Of a stretch of DNA of 64,000 nt, positions 7,753-15,913 are shown in pieces. Below the pieces are notes generated by a model, which saw only the letters and a program-made list of their open reading frames with translations, searched no databases and had not been told where the DNA came from. This stretch comes from Thermoproteota archaeon (lineage in GTDB: Archaea > Thermoproteota > Thermoprotei > Thermoproteales > Thermocladiaceae): assembly GCA_013153895.1 (NCBI GenBank), contig JAADDN010000168.1:26612-90611 (forward strand), written 5' to 3'. Position 1 is the stretch's first letter; each line of letters opens with the position of its first letter. The position numbers and the translations under genes were made by a program.

Positions 7753-8914
7753 TTATGACCACCTTCAAAGCATTAACAAGAATGTCAGGGCTATTTACAA
7801 CAAGAGCAGACACCTTCCTAGCAAGAGTACTAGTACAGTAACATGGAACGAACCTCCCCGTAAGAGCATTACCAAGATATATCGGGCATATTCCCTTATA
7901 AGCAAAACTGTATGTACCCCTGAGAACATTATACCTAAGATTGTTCTCGGGAGGAGTCCTACAGATATACTCCTCCCCATTTACAGTATATCTCAAACGT
8001 TGAACAATACTAAACAGCTGATCCTCACTTAACCCAACAATCTTCAAAGCACCTAGAAACTCAACCTCAAAAACCGTATGTAATCCACGTGGTATAGATG
8101 TGGGATATGTTATAGATGGAAGCTCTATAGGTCTATTATTTATGAGACATGTAACATAGTACCTCGTACATTCACCACATCCAGCAGCAGAAAAACAGAG
8201 CTGAGCATAGACTAGAGCCCTCTCAAGAGGGAGAGAAGTCACAATCCTCCTGACAGGACCAGGAGCCTCAGCAAGCTCTACCCTGCCCTCGATCCGTTCA
8301 ACATATGTACCATAGCACACATCCTCTACAGCACGTACAAGCATTTTCAAACGATCATAAACATCTCTAAGACACTTCTCAACACTTTCAATACCAGTCC
8401 TACTAACCTTAACATAGTGAAGCACCTCCCTACCACCATCATACTCTATGACCAGCCTAGACGGATAAGTAATAACATAACCAAAAGTCTTATTATCAAA
8501 AACCCCTTTAACACCAGTAAACTTCCTAGCCAGATCAAGCTCATCCCTCTCCAATCTCGTGACAATATGGTACCCACCTGTAGCAGTAACCTCAACAAAA
8601 ACCTCATCAGGACTAAGAAACCTCCATATCAGATCAATAGGAACCCTAGCATCAAGATCAAGAATAAATAATCTAGAAGGAGCACCAGCAACACCAAAAG
8701 CAGAACAACCAGCACAGACACGCCTAACAGCCATCTCAGAAACATCACTATACAAGACAGCACAATCATAACAGTACCTCAACCCCCTAGGAACAAGAGG
8801 ACACTTCGCAACCGCAACAGCCTCCTCACGACTACACCCCCTACCAAAACCCCTAACAGGAACCAGCATGAAACCCTTATTAAACAGCTCCCCCACAAAA
8901 TCACAGAGACCCAT
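7745..8914 (-). CDS. PrimPol-type primase-polymerase
   Basis: An Asp-Leu-Asp catalytic pair (residues 86 and 88) after a hydrophobic strand, followed by Thr-Gly-Gly-Tyr-His (112-116), matches motifs I and II of the archaeo-eukaryotic primase/PrimPol fold used by archaeal plasmids such as pRN1. Cysteines around residues 38-70 (including Cys-x-x-Cys) suggest a zinc module, and a cysteine-bearing C-terminal region resembles a helical primase C-terminal domain. The gene is the first one left of the candidate origin and is followed with overlap by a helicase. Its 5' end is strikingly G+T-rich (Arg as CGT/AGG, Val as GTT), fading toward the 3' end. Confidence 0.8.
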   Translation of the reverse strand: MGLCDFVGELFNKGFMLVPVRGFGRGCSREEAVAVAKCPLVPRGLRYCYDCAVLYSDVSEMAVRRVCAGCSAFGVAGAPSRLFILDLDARVPIDLIWRFLSPDEVFVEVTATGGYHIVTRLERDELDLARKFTGVKGVFDNKTFGYVITYPSRLVIEYDGGREVLHYVKVSRTGIESVEKCLRDVYDRLKMLVRAVEDVCYGTYVERIEGRVELAEAPGPVRRIVTSLPLERALVYAQLCFSAAGCGECTRYYVTCLINNRPIELPSITYPTSIPRGLHTVFEVEFLGALKIVGLSEDQLFSIVQRLRYTVNGEEYICRTPPENNLRYNVLRGTYSFAYKGICPIYLGNALTGRFVPCYCTSTLARKVSALVVNSPDILVNALKVVINA

Positions 8915-8966
8915 CAGAAACAGAAGAAGAGAAAAAATAAAAACAAAACACTAAACACCAACACAC

Positions 8967-9084
8967 AGTAATAACCCAAAAAACAACAGAAAAATACACC
9001 AAGGAACAAAACAACAAACCAAAACAAAACACCACAAAAATGCGAGTAATACCCACAAAATAAAAACACACCAAGGAACAAAAC
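8967..9084. repeat. Two imperfect direct repeats in left origin arm
   Basis: Copy 1 (8967-9012) and copy 2 (9045-9084) both read AGTAAT, then ACCC, an A-rich stretch and CACCAAGGAACAAAAC. The near-identical ACACCAAGGAACAAAAC core is in both, spaced about 72 bp. Direct repeats of this size beside a primase gene could be initiator-binding iterons. Confidence 0.65.
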
Positions 9085-9180
9085 CGAGTCACACTCCACA
9101 TTCTCCCCCAGTTCACAGACTAAACCACCCACCAAAACTATACACTCTTTCCACACAACACCAAAACTTGTGAACTCCCA

Positions 9181-9260
9181 ACCTCCCTACTTCGCGTAAG
9201 TATCTCCCCCGCTACATTAAATACGAGTGCGCCCCCGCCTTCACGGGTTGTGGAAAATCT
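9181..9260. other. GC-rich island inside the AC-rich arm
   Basis: This 80-bp patch stands out in AT-rich DNA. It carries CCCCCGC twice (9206-9212 and 9232-9238, 26 bp apart) and a CCCG...CGGG pair near 9234-9249. Runs of G next to an AT stretch recall origin recognition boxes, but I cannot match a known consensus; a structured RNA on the minus strand is an alternative. Confidence 0.4.
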
Positions 9261-9555
9261 CGCAAAATAACATCTCTCTACATGTCAAAAATAAACGATT
9301 AAAAACCAATTATGATAATGCTCACACAGACTTAAAATAACAATAAAACACAAAAACATACAACCTTAAAAACCCAAAAGAAAAAACATCAACACACAAC
9401 AAAAAACAATAAGACACAACAGAACAAGATACTTCATACCCCACATTTAGATACCAATAACATGAAAACGAGACCTTCACACCATATATTCTACAAGGCT
9501 ACCATAAACTCCACAAGAAAACAAACAACTCCACAAGAAACATCATTACAAAAAT

Positions 9556-9700
9556 CAATTAGCCCTAATTGACCAATGCATTACTCATCAATTAGAGATG
9601 CATTATGGTAGAATTGAAATATTAATGCATTCTCAATTGACCACCAATTAACCCCCCAGCCGAGAATACATTAACTCTCAATTGAAGCTAATGCATGAAG
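9556..9700. repeat. Cluster of CAATTRA and TGCATT motifs (left)
   Basis: Within 145 bp there are at least five copies of CAATTGA/CAATTAG/CAATTAA and four TGCAT/ATGCA hexamer-type motifs. ACCAATTAACCCC at 9643-9655 is the exact reverse complement of GGGGTTAATTGGT at 11702-11714 in the right arm. This looks like a protein-binding array. Confidence 0.65.
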
Positions 9701-10249
9701 AATAGAAACAAAATCACAGAAAGTACATGACAAGACCAAACACCCTAAAAAGAAAACAACACTCCCAAACCAGAACACCTGTGAAAAACATATACGTAAT
9801 ACCACACAAAAATACAAAAACAAACTTAATTAAACAGCAAAATAATAAATTAAAAAGAGAACGAAACAACACACAGAGGTTTTCTAAAGACAAACCATAC
9901 ACAACTACACAGAAAACAGCAGAAAACAAGTAAAACCAATAGAATAAATATACCAATAAACCATAAACTCTAGAAAACAAACAGCACTAGAAAACTAATA
10001 ACATTGATAAAACATGTATAAAAACAATCAAAACAATACACCACACCAGACAGAATAACCATACAATAGACCACGTCGAAGATTATAACTCAAAGTAATA
10101 CTACAATTTAAGAATAGAAAAACATAAAACATCATAAAAATACATTAAAACAATAATAACCATATATAGGTAATAAAGATCAAAATAAGACATAAATAAA
10201 GTAAAAAGATATAAAAGAAGACTAACATACATGAAAGAACATATGTACC

Positions 10250-10714
10250 TTATTGACGGCTTTTCAATATATTTATCCATGGATTATCCATTAAGTCCAT
10301 TAGAATGTTATTATCATGTTTCTTCTCTGTATTACTCTCATTTTTATACTCTATCTTTTCTATACGTTCTCTAATGTATGATTTATCTATTTTTGATGAA
10401 AGTTCTTCAATTTTTCTTTCAAGAATTTCAATCCTATTTTGTAAACTTTTAACTATAGTATACATATCTATACTAGACCTATCTTCTACATACATTGCAG
10501 TATTATTCACATCTCTACATGATAGTATTTTTCTGAGGTATGAAGTATCTAGCCTAAATGCTATATCTCTCATAGTTTCTAAACCTAGATGATCTATAAG
10601 CAGTTTCACTATTTCCGCACCAAGTTCTATGATTCTACTCTGAGAAACATGCAACATATCTGCTAACTGTTCTATAAGTTTTTTAGTATGCTCTCTTACT
10701 GTTAGTGTAGGCAT
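10250..10714 (-). CDS. Ribbon-helix-helix DNA-binding protein with coiled coil, inside origin region
   Basis: Residues 1-45 fit a ribbon-helix-helix domain (short Thr-Leu-Thr-Val strand, two helices, with Val-Ser-Gln-Ser at the turn). Residues 85-120 form a likely coiled coil, and the basic C-terminus ends with a Met-Asp-Asn-Pro-Trp-Ile motif. The gene is the only convincing one in about 3.6 kb of gene-poor DNA and lies at the centre of its mirror symmetry. TTTATATATC on the minus strand about 30 nt upstream gives a leaderless promoter. It may bind the flanking repeats as copy-number regulator or initiator (inference). Confidence 0.75.
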   Translation of the reverse strand: MPTLTVREHTKKLIEQLADMLHVSQSRIIELGAEIVKLLIDHLGLETMRDIAFRLDTSYLRKILSCRDVNNTAMYVEDRSSIDMYTIVKSLQNRIEILERKIEELSSKIDKSYIRERIEKIEYKNESNTEKKHDNNILMDLMDNPWINILKSRQ

Positions 10715-10940
10715 GTATATTATAGATATATGAGATATATAAACATTCTTGATTAATCATGAAAGATGAGATTGATAATATTCATAAAATATATCTAAAT
10801 TATATTTATCATGTAGACGTGTCGTCGTTCAACGTATTACCGTACTAATATGATTCTATGTTTCTATTTCTAGAATATTGTTACATGTTTGATATAGTAG
10901 TTATAGATGGTTTTTGAAGGTTTATCTATATTATTTAGAA

Positions 10941-11027
10941 TGTATATAAATGATGTGACTGACCAGGTAACAGAGTTGGTAGGGGTCTAGGACTACCTCA
11001 TAGGATGGAATTGTTCTTCATTTTTTA
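10941..11027 (+). ncRNA. Candidate small non-coding RNA
   Basis: A TATA-like TGTATATAAA (10941-10950) is followed about 26 nt later by a GC-richer stretch of about 45 nt with GGTAG...CTACC arms, ending in CTTCATTTTTT (T-run at 11021-11026), a possible archaeal terminator. No frame is present. It could be an origin-linked regulatory RNA. Evidence is promoter-island-T-run order only. Confidence 0.35.
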
Positions 11028-11526
11028 ATTGTTAATCTATGTATCTATATGTACTATAGGTTACATTTATTTTGTCTAGTTTTTAGACGTGGTTAAAATA
11101 TTTATTTTCATGTATATACTTGTTACCGTGTTTTGTATTATTTTCAGTGTTTTTAGAACGTTCTTATCAGTGTATAATATCTATTATCTATGCTATGTTA
11201 TATGTATTATGATTATCTGTGTATATTATTCTCTTATTATAACATGTTTGGGAGCTAATTGAAACTAATTGAAGTGAAGTTGGGTATTTTTCATGTTTTA
11301 TATGTTCTATGTTTTTGTGTGTTGTTTTATGTGTTTTGTTGTTGTTTGATTGGTTTTTCTTTGGTCTTGGTTCTGTTTCTGGTCTGTGCTTGTTTTTGTG
11401 TTTTTGTCTTTTAGGATGGCATTTAATTGGACATGCATTATATGTATTTTTATGTTGTTTTATGTACTTAATTAAACGTTAATTGATTTCTTGTTCCTGT
11501 TCTGTGATTTATTTTTGATGGTTTAT

Positions 11527-11983
11527 GTATTTTTGTGATATACATTAGGGGTCAATTAACGTATGATTAAGTGTGTTAGTATTTATAAAAATACATTTAA
11601 TGCATGCTCAATTAGGTCACTGGGTCTGAGTCTACGTGTCCGTTGGCTGTGCATTATGGTGTTAATATGTGATTATTATTGTATTTTTGTGAGATACATT
11701 AGGGGTTAATTGGTCATGGTCCTATGTGGTAGTTGGGTGTGTTCTGATTGTTCAATTAGTCCCTAATGTACTTGATAAAAGGTTATTGATGTATGTTTTT
11801 GGTGACCATAATGTATGGCTAATTATGTGTATGTTTTTGATCTTTTGTTATCATGTTTATTCGTTTAATGCATCTGCGGTTAGCTGGACTCTAGTGCAGC
11901 TAGTTATTTTATGTGTATTTATAACTTTTTATGATGGGGACGACCTAATGTATCCATGATGTGGTATTTTTCTCAAGTACATT
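11527..11983. repeat. Repeat family around TACATTAGGGG (right)
   Basis: Direct copies of GTATTTTTGTGA.ATACATT start at 11527 and 11681, both followed by AGGGGT.AATT. A shorter copy (GTATTTTTCTCAAGTACATT) is at 11964-11983, a degenerate one at 12291-12315, and inverted AATGTA-type copies at about 11760 and 11947. These look like iterons or initiator sites. Confidence 0.65.
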
Positions 11984-12570
11984 GATATAATATAGGTTAT
12001 AGATGTTTGTTATTGGTGTTTAATGTTTAGATGTTAGGTGATATGGAGTTGAAATGGGGGTTATAGAATTTCTATGTATTATTATACTGTTATGGTTATT
12101 AATGTTTTCTATTGTTTTTTATGTTTCTTAATTACTGGGTTTTCACAAGTTTTCTAGTTTGTGAATTGTTTCAGAATTTAAAATGTATAGTTATGTTGTT
12201 TTTTATATTTTTATGATATATGTCTGATATGTTTGTATGTGGTTTATTGTTTTTGGTATCATGTTTTTGCTCTGTTTTTGTGTTGGTTTATGTATTTTTG
12301 GCAGGTACATTAGGGAGTTTTGGAACAATAGTATTTGTTATTGTGTTTTTATGTTTTTGTTTGGTGTTTTGTGTTGTTTTTCGTGTTTGTGGTTTATTGT
12401 TTTTCATTGTTGTTTTGTTTTCTTTTCTATGTTTTGTTTCTCGGTTTTATGTCAATGTACTTCAGATTTTTGTTAGTGTTCTTGTGCTTCTAATGTGTTG
12501 GGGATCTGGCTGCAGGTAGTGCGGCTGTGCTGTATGTTCCTATTATTAATCTTGTTAGTTAGATAGTTCT

Positions 12571-13077
12571 ATGAGGCTGTATGTTCCGTCTAGTCTGGAT
12601 GAGGCTAGGAGTGTTGTTCCTGGGATTGATGAGGAGAGGTTCAGGAAGTGGAGGCGTGAGGGTGCTGTTGAGCTTGTTCTTGAGGAGGTTTATGAGGTTG
12701 ATAATGGGTCTGCATATGTTTTCAGGGATCGTACGGAGCTTGCATTGACGGGTCATAGGGTTGAGCTTGTTGAGAGGAGTGGACGTTCTATCTATGTTCT
12801 ATGTCCTGATGCTGTGTATGTGCTTGTTACTGAGAGGATTAATGTTCCTAGGAGGCTTCTACCTATAGATTTTAGACCGAGGTCAAGTATTGTACGTGCG
12901 GGATGGAATATTGCTACTGCTAATATTGATCCAGGTTTTAGAGGGAGGCTAATAGTTACATTATATACAGGGAGCAGAGTTACATTATATCTAGAGGATA
13001 GATGTAGAATAGTCCAGGTAAGGTTTCTCGAGCTGGATAGTGAAGTAGAGGGATATTCAGGTCAGTGGAATGAGTAG
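12571..13077 (+). CDS. dUTPase / dCTP deaminase family protein, probably dUTPase
   Basis: Arg-Ser-Ser at residues 104-106 and Ile-Asp-Pro-Gly-Phe-Arg-Gly at 119-125 are the trimeric dUTPase/Dcd motifs. The glutamate that dCTP deaminases carry just after the second motif is replaced by threonine, so dUTP hydrolysis is the better guess. The N-terminal 70 residues are not typical. The enzyme would keep uracil out of element DNA. It is the first gene right of the candidate origin, has an AT-rich box about 26 nt upstream, and its 5' half is G+T-rich. It overlaps the next gene by 8 nt. Confidence 0.75.
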   Translation: MRLYVPSSLDEARSVVPGIDEERFRKWRREGAVELVLEEVYEVDNGSAYVFRDRTELALTGHRVELVERSGRSIYVLCPDAVYVLVTERINVPRRLLPIDFRPRSSIVRAGWNIATANIDPGFRGRLIVTLYTGSRVTLYLEDRCRIVQVRFLELDSEVEGYSGQWNE

Positions 13078-13438
13078 GAGATATACTACTATAACAGTTG
13101 AACGTGAGGTGAAGGAGAAGCTTGAGGAGATTATACGGGAAGCTGTCGGCGAGGTCTCATGGAACGAGCTGTTTAGGAAGATGGTGAGCAATAGAACGCT
13201 TACATTATCCTATATTAGGAAGCTGTATGCAGGCATAGTAGAGGAGGATCTTCTAAAGATAATGGTAAACATAGTAGAACTGTTATATATATCAATGAGG
13301 AAGAATGGACAGTTAAAAGATAAGGAAACTAGAATACTACTATATTTAACGGTTAGAAATATTAGAGAGAAATTGAAGGAGCATGGTATGGAGGATGAAC
13401 GGGTAGAGAGAATATATGAGGAGCTTACAGGAAGCTAA
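13070..13438 (+). CDS. Ribbon-helix-helix-type DNA-binding protein
   Basis: The N-terminus reads as a beta strand (Thr-Thr-Ile-Thr-Val) followed by two helices with Val-Ser-Trp-Asn-Glu at the turn, as in CopG/Arc-type repressors. The remaining 75 residues are helical and may serve oligomerisation. It is co-transcribed with the dUTPase-like gene and may regulate it or the origin region. Confidence 0.65.
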   Translation: MSRRYTTITVEREVKEKLEEIIREAVGEVSWNELFRKMVSNRTLTLSYIRKLYAGIVEEDLLKIMVNIVELLYISMRKNGQLKDKETRILLYLTVRNIREKLKEHGMEDERVERIYEELTGS

Positions 13439-13746
13439 TCACTATAGAACATTGGTCTAATCTTCTCACCGATCTCAACATCTTTAACATGTCTCTCAAC
13501 TACTATAAAGCTCCTAGACTCCTCATCATATATAGCTACGAACCTCGTAGGATGAAGCTCATGAGAGATAAATGCAGCAGCCCAGGGAACCCTAGTAACT
13601 ATACAGTATCCCCTGTTAAGCGGTAGCTGTCTAAGCTCTCTCTCAAGATACTCGAAGACTTCCCTAGTAGGCTGTAGCTCTCTATCATTAACCTCTATAA
13701 CTGTACATGGTTCTGCTGGTATTATCCTGAGAAGGTTCCTCCTCAT
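13435..13746 (-). CDS. csx3: Csx3/Crn3-like ring nuclease paralog B (keeps the His/Asp residues)
   Basis: The C-terminal half aligns by eye with archaeal Csx3 (AF1864 type): His-Pro-Thr-Arg-Phe-Val-Ala-Ile-Tyr-Asp around residues 65-74, then Val-Val-Glu-Arg-His (82-86) and Ile-Gly-Glu-Lys-Ile. Csx3/Crn3 degrades cyclic tetra-adenylate, the second messenger of type III CRISPR. This copy keeps histidines and the Tyr-Asp, but the Ser-Gly-Arg-Gly-Pro loop is replaced by Thr-Arg-Val-Pro (51-54) and the arginine after Tyr-Asp-Pro is lost. It is the last gene of a leftward trio with Csx3 copy A and an AAA protein. Confidence 0.75.
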   Translation of the reverse strand: MRRNLLRIIPAEPCTVIEVNDRELQPTREVFEYLERELRQLPLNRGYCIVTRVPWAAAFISHELHPTRFVAIYDEESRSFIVVERHVKDVEIGEKIRPMFYSD

Positions 13747-13787
13747 TGAAGAAAGAGGTGTGGAGGAGACTGAGAAATCTTACCCTC

Positions 13788-14078
13788 CTATTCTAGCTTG
13801 AACATCTGTCCTCTCATTGGTCCTGAAGTTACTATACAGGCATTCATTCTCGGCTCATATGTTGCAACTATGTCACCCTCCTTAGCAAGCTCTATGCTGA
13901 GAGCAGAGTATAGCCATACTGGTCCTCTCCCTGATATGCATACTGGCTTCTCGCTCTTTATCTCAGGCATTGACTGTATCACCTCATTAAGCTCTGATGG
14001 CTCTAGTATTCCACCCTCTATCTCGAACTTCAGTAGTAGAACATTCTTCTTGTCCTCGACCTCCCATCTAACTGGCAT
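13788..14078 (-). CDS. csx3: Csx3/Crn3-like ring nuclease paralog A (keeps the SGRGP loop)
   Basis: The 96-residue product matches Csx3 over its whole length: an N-terminal strand pair ending Phe-Glu-Ile-Glu, the loop Ile-Ser-Gly-Arg-Gly-Pro-Val-Trp-Leu-Tyr (48-57), and Tyr-Glu-Pro-Arg (74-77) in place of Tyr-Asp-Pro-Arg. The histidines found in active Csx3 before and after this motif are absent. It is therefore complementary to copy B. A TATA-like CTTAATAAG 22-30 nt upstream gives it its own leaderless promoter. Expected role: binding or removal of cyclic oligoadenylate to silence type III CRISPR effectors. Confidence 0.85.
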   Translation of the reverse strand: MPVRWEVEDKKNVLLLKFEIEGGILEPSELNEVIQSMPEIKSEKPVCISGRGPVWLYSALSIELAKEGDIVATYEPRMNACIVTSGPMRGQMFKLE

Positions 14079-14099
14079 ATGTACATGTACTATGATTCT

Positions 14100-14108
14100 C
14101 TTATTAAG
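14100..14108 (-). promoter_or_regulatory. TATA-like box for the Csx3 copy A gene
   Basis: CTTAATAAG on the minus strand lies 22-30 nt before ATG 14078, with no ribosome binding site between. It would allow the Csx3 genes to be expressed apart from the AAA gene upstream. Confidence 0.5.
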
Positions 14109-14742
14109 AATTATCTCTGTTTCTCATCTTCTCCTCATCATATACGAACATTACTATCCTCATTGTCAGCCTGTTAACAGCATCTTTAAGAGGTAGTGGT
14201 GGACTAGGAGCATTCTCTCTTGTGAGACCAGTAAGAATACATGTACCTGTCTCAAAGTCTACTCTCGGCTCTCCCTCTAGAGCTGACTCGCATATAGCTA
14301 CTATATCTACGTTAGGAGTCCTCGATTTTATCTGGTTAACCCATCCCATCACACAGCTCTCAAAGTCATCTCTCCTGCATAGCACTATGACGCCATCAAC
14401 ATTTCTAAGAATCTTCTCGTTCTCAGCTGTTACTCTTATAGGAGGCTTTCCTCCTCCTATATCTACTATAACAATATCAATATTATTATTCTTTCTAAGA
14501 CCCTCCAATGATCTGACAATCCATTCAAGCTTCTTCTCAACATTCTGTCTAGATATCTCTTTCAACCTAGTCCTAAGCTCCTCTCTAAGAGACTCTAAGT
14601 ACCAGGGAGGAGTAGGACTATATAGCTCAGCATCTTGAAACATTGTTCTTATACCTGACTCTGCAAGTGTACGATATATTAAATGTGATAGAACGCTCTT
14701 ACCAGTATTGGGATCACCTACAACACCTATAATCCTAGCCAT
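14104..14742 (-). CDS. Csx3-associated AAA-type P-loop ATPase
   Basis: The P-loop Gly-Asp-Pro-Asn-Thr-Gly-Lys-Ser is at residues 9-16, a Walker B-like Val-Asp-Ile-Gly-Gly near 93-97, and the later Glu-Asn-Glu-Lys-Ile then Val-Ile-Val-Leu pattern matches the AAA domain that is often fused to Csx3. At first sight it resembles ParA, but the lysine of the ParA deviant Walker motif is missing and two Csx3 genes follow directly. Here the fusion is split into separate genes. The role of this ATPase with Csx3 is unknown; control of ring-nuclease assembly is my inference. Confidence 0.75.
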   Translation of the reverse strand: MARIIGVVGDPNTGKSVLSHLIYRTLAESGIRTMFQDAELYSPTPPWYLESLREELRTRLKEISRQNVEKKLEWIVRSLEGLRKNNNIDIVIVDIGGGKPPIRVTAENEKILRNVDGVIVLCRRDDFESCVMGWVNQIKSRTPNVDIVAICESALEGEPRVDFETGTCILTGLTRENAPSPPLPLKDAVNRLTMRIVMFVYDEEKMRNRDNS

Positions 14743-14776
14743 ATAGGATAATACTCTTCTACATGTCTAAAATATT

Positions 14777-15913
14777 ATGAGCTTCTACCCTACAGAGCAG
14801 GAGAAGGAGAGCATACGTGTAATGATAGATGGACTGATAGATCTGTTGAGAAGAGAGCTGGAGAGGAGAGGAGTACGGTTCTATAAGATAGTTCCAGGAG
14901 GCTCAACAGCACAGGGAACCTTCCTACATGGTGATCATGATATAGATATTTTCATAGTAACATCAGAGCCAGACAGAGCAATCAGAGTAGTCAGAGAGCT
15001 GTTTCCAAGAGGAGTCGAGAAGAAGGGAGAGCTAGAGATATGGAACACACATGTAGACGATTATAATATTGATATAGTAGCAGTTAATCCAGAAACCGTA
15101 GAAAGATGGTTCACACTTAAACATACTGAGATCTATTCAAAGATGAGTAATGAACAGAAAAGAATAGCGATAGCACTGAAGGCACTGTTCAAAACATGGT
15201 GCGCATATGGAGCAGAGAACGGGGGAATAAGTGGAGTAGCAGTTGAGGAGCTCGTGAGAAGATTCACAGAGCCAGGAGATACCGTAGACAGAGGAATAGT
15301 CAAAGTATGTGAACAGATAGTCATACATGAAGAACCATTCTGGCTGCAGGACCCAGCAGCAGAGAGACATGGAATACCTAGGAACCTCCTAGCATCAGTA
15401 GTAGAAGAAAAGTGGAGCCTACTACAGAAAGCGTGTATAGAATATTTCAACACACGTCAGATACCATATACACCACCAGGAGCGGAGAAATATAGATTCA
15501 TAAGAGAAAGCGAGGGATGGAAAACAATACAGCTAGAATCAACAGGAAACAAGCACCTAGACTTCCACAAGACCAGAAGCATCTGCATAACATACTGTAA
15601 CAAGCTGAGAAACAGTGAAAAAGATGTACAAGAATGCATCTGCGACTCATATAGCGATGGAAAGAAGGTGATAGTAGCAGTAAAAGTACCAGAACAGTTA
15701 CCACCATATAGGACAGTCTGCATAGAGCCTTGGAAGATAGGTAGAGAAGCAGTAGAAAATTTCATAGAAAAGCATCCAGATTATTATATAGATAATTATG
15801 GTAGAATATGTACAACAGTACCAAGAAAAATAACAAGACCATTCGAATATATTAAACAAAACATAGAGAAAGAATGGGAAAGATATCTAAAAGAGAAGAC
15901 AAGACACAGCTAG
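14777..15913 (+). CDS. cca: Archaeal class I CCA-adding enzyme (tRNA nucleotidyltransferase)
   Basis: Gly-Gly-Ser-Thr-Ala-Gln-Gly-Thr (41-48) and Asp-Ile-Asp (55-57), with a third Asp at about 99, form the nucleotidyltransferase active site. The central Gly-Ile-Ser-Gly...Glu-Glu-Leu block matches the archaeal CCA family. At 378 residues it is shorter than the usual 430-450, missing part of the tail region. It would rebuild the CCA end of tRNA. Divergent from the Csx3-AAA gene with a short shared promoter region. Together with the two RNA ligases of this window it suggests tRNA repair. The gene becomes strongly A-rich toward its 3' end. Confidence 0.85.
   Translation: MSFYPTEQEKESIRVMIDGLIDLLRRELERRGVRFYKIVPGGSTAQGTFLHGDHDIDIFIVTSEPDRAIRVVRELFPRGVEKKGELEIWNTHVDDYNIDIVAVNPETVERWFTLKHTEIYSKMSNEQKRIAIALKALFKTWCAYGAENGGISGVAVEELVRRFTEPGDTVDRGIVKVCEQIVIHEEPFWLQDPAAERHGIPRNLLASVVEEKWSLLQKACIEYFNTRQIPYTPPGAEKYRFIRESEGWKTIQLESTGNKHLDFHKTRSICITYCNKLRNSEKDVQECICDSYSDGKKVIVAVKVPEQLPPYRTVCIEPWKIGREAVENFIEKHPDYYIDNYGRICTTVPRKITRPFEYIKQNIEKEWERYLKEKTRHS

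Larger units (their letters stand above)
8915..10249. other. Left arm of candidate replication origin (gene-free, A+C-rich)
   Basis: About 1.3 kb without a convincing gene. The plus strand is strikingly rich in A and C, so its complement is G+T-rich. It holds two imperfect copies of a 40-bp repeat near 8967 and 9045, a GC-rich island near 9181-9260, and a cluster of CAATTGA/CAATTAG and TGCATTA motifs at 9556-9700. Open frames here are low-complexity by-products of the skew. Confidence 0.7.
10715..12570. other. Right arm of candidate replication origin (gene-free, G+T-rich)
   Basis: About 1.85 kb with no convincing gene. From about 11.25 kb the plus strand becomes strongly G+T-rich (runs such as TGTTTTTGTGTT), the mirror image of the left arm. 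It contains repeats of GTATTTTTGTGA.ATACATTAGGGG, CAATTAG-type motifs and TGCATTATGG, and a small candidate RNA gene at 10970-11026. The frames at 11726-11959 and 12220-12519 are low-complexity and unsupported. Confidence 0.7.

Noticed and set aside
8901..9156. Minus-strand hydrophobic frames left of the primase gene
   Set aside because: Phe/Cys/Val/Leu runs come directly from the G+T-rich strand; no promoter, no start context and internal repeats explain them.
9714..9980. Overlapping frames on both strands in the left arm
   Set aside because: Low-complexity composition and no coding periodicity; best explained by the skewed base composition.
11726..12519. Plus-strand frames of 77-99 codons in the right arm
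   Set aside because: Phe/Cys/Val/Leu-rich by-products of G+T-rich DNA containing the repeat copies; not credible proteins.
14104..14742. ParA-type partition ATPase
   Set aside because: The P-loop lacks the signature lysine of deviant Walker A motifs, no ParB-like gene or centromere repeats follow, and two Csx3 genes do.
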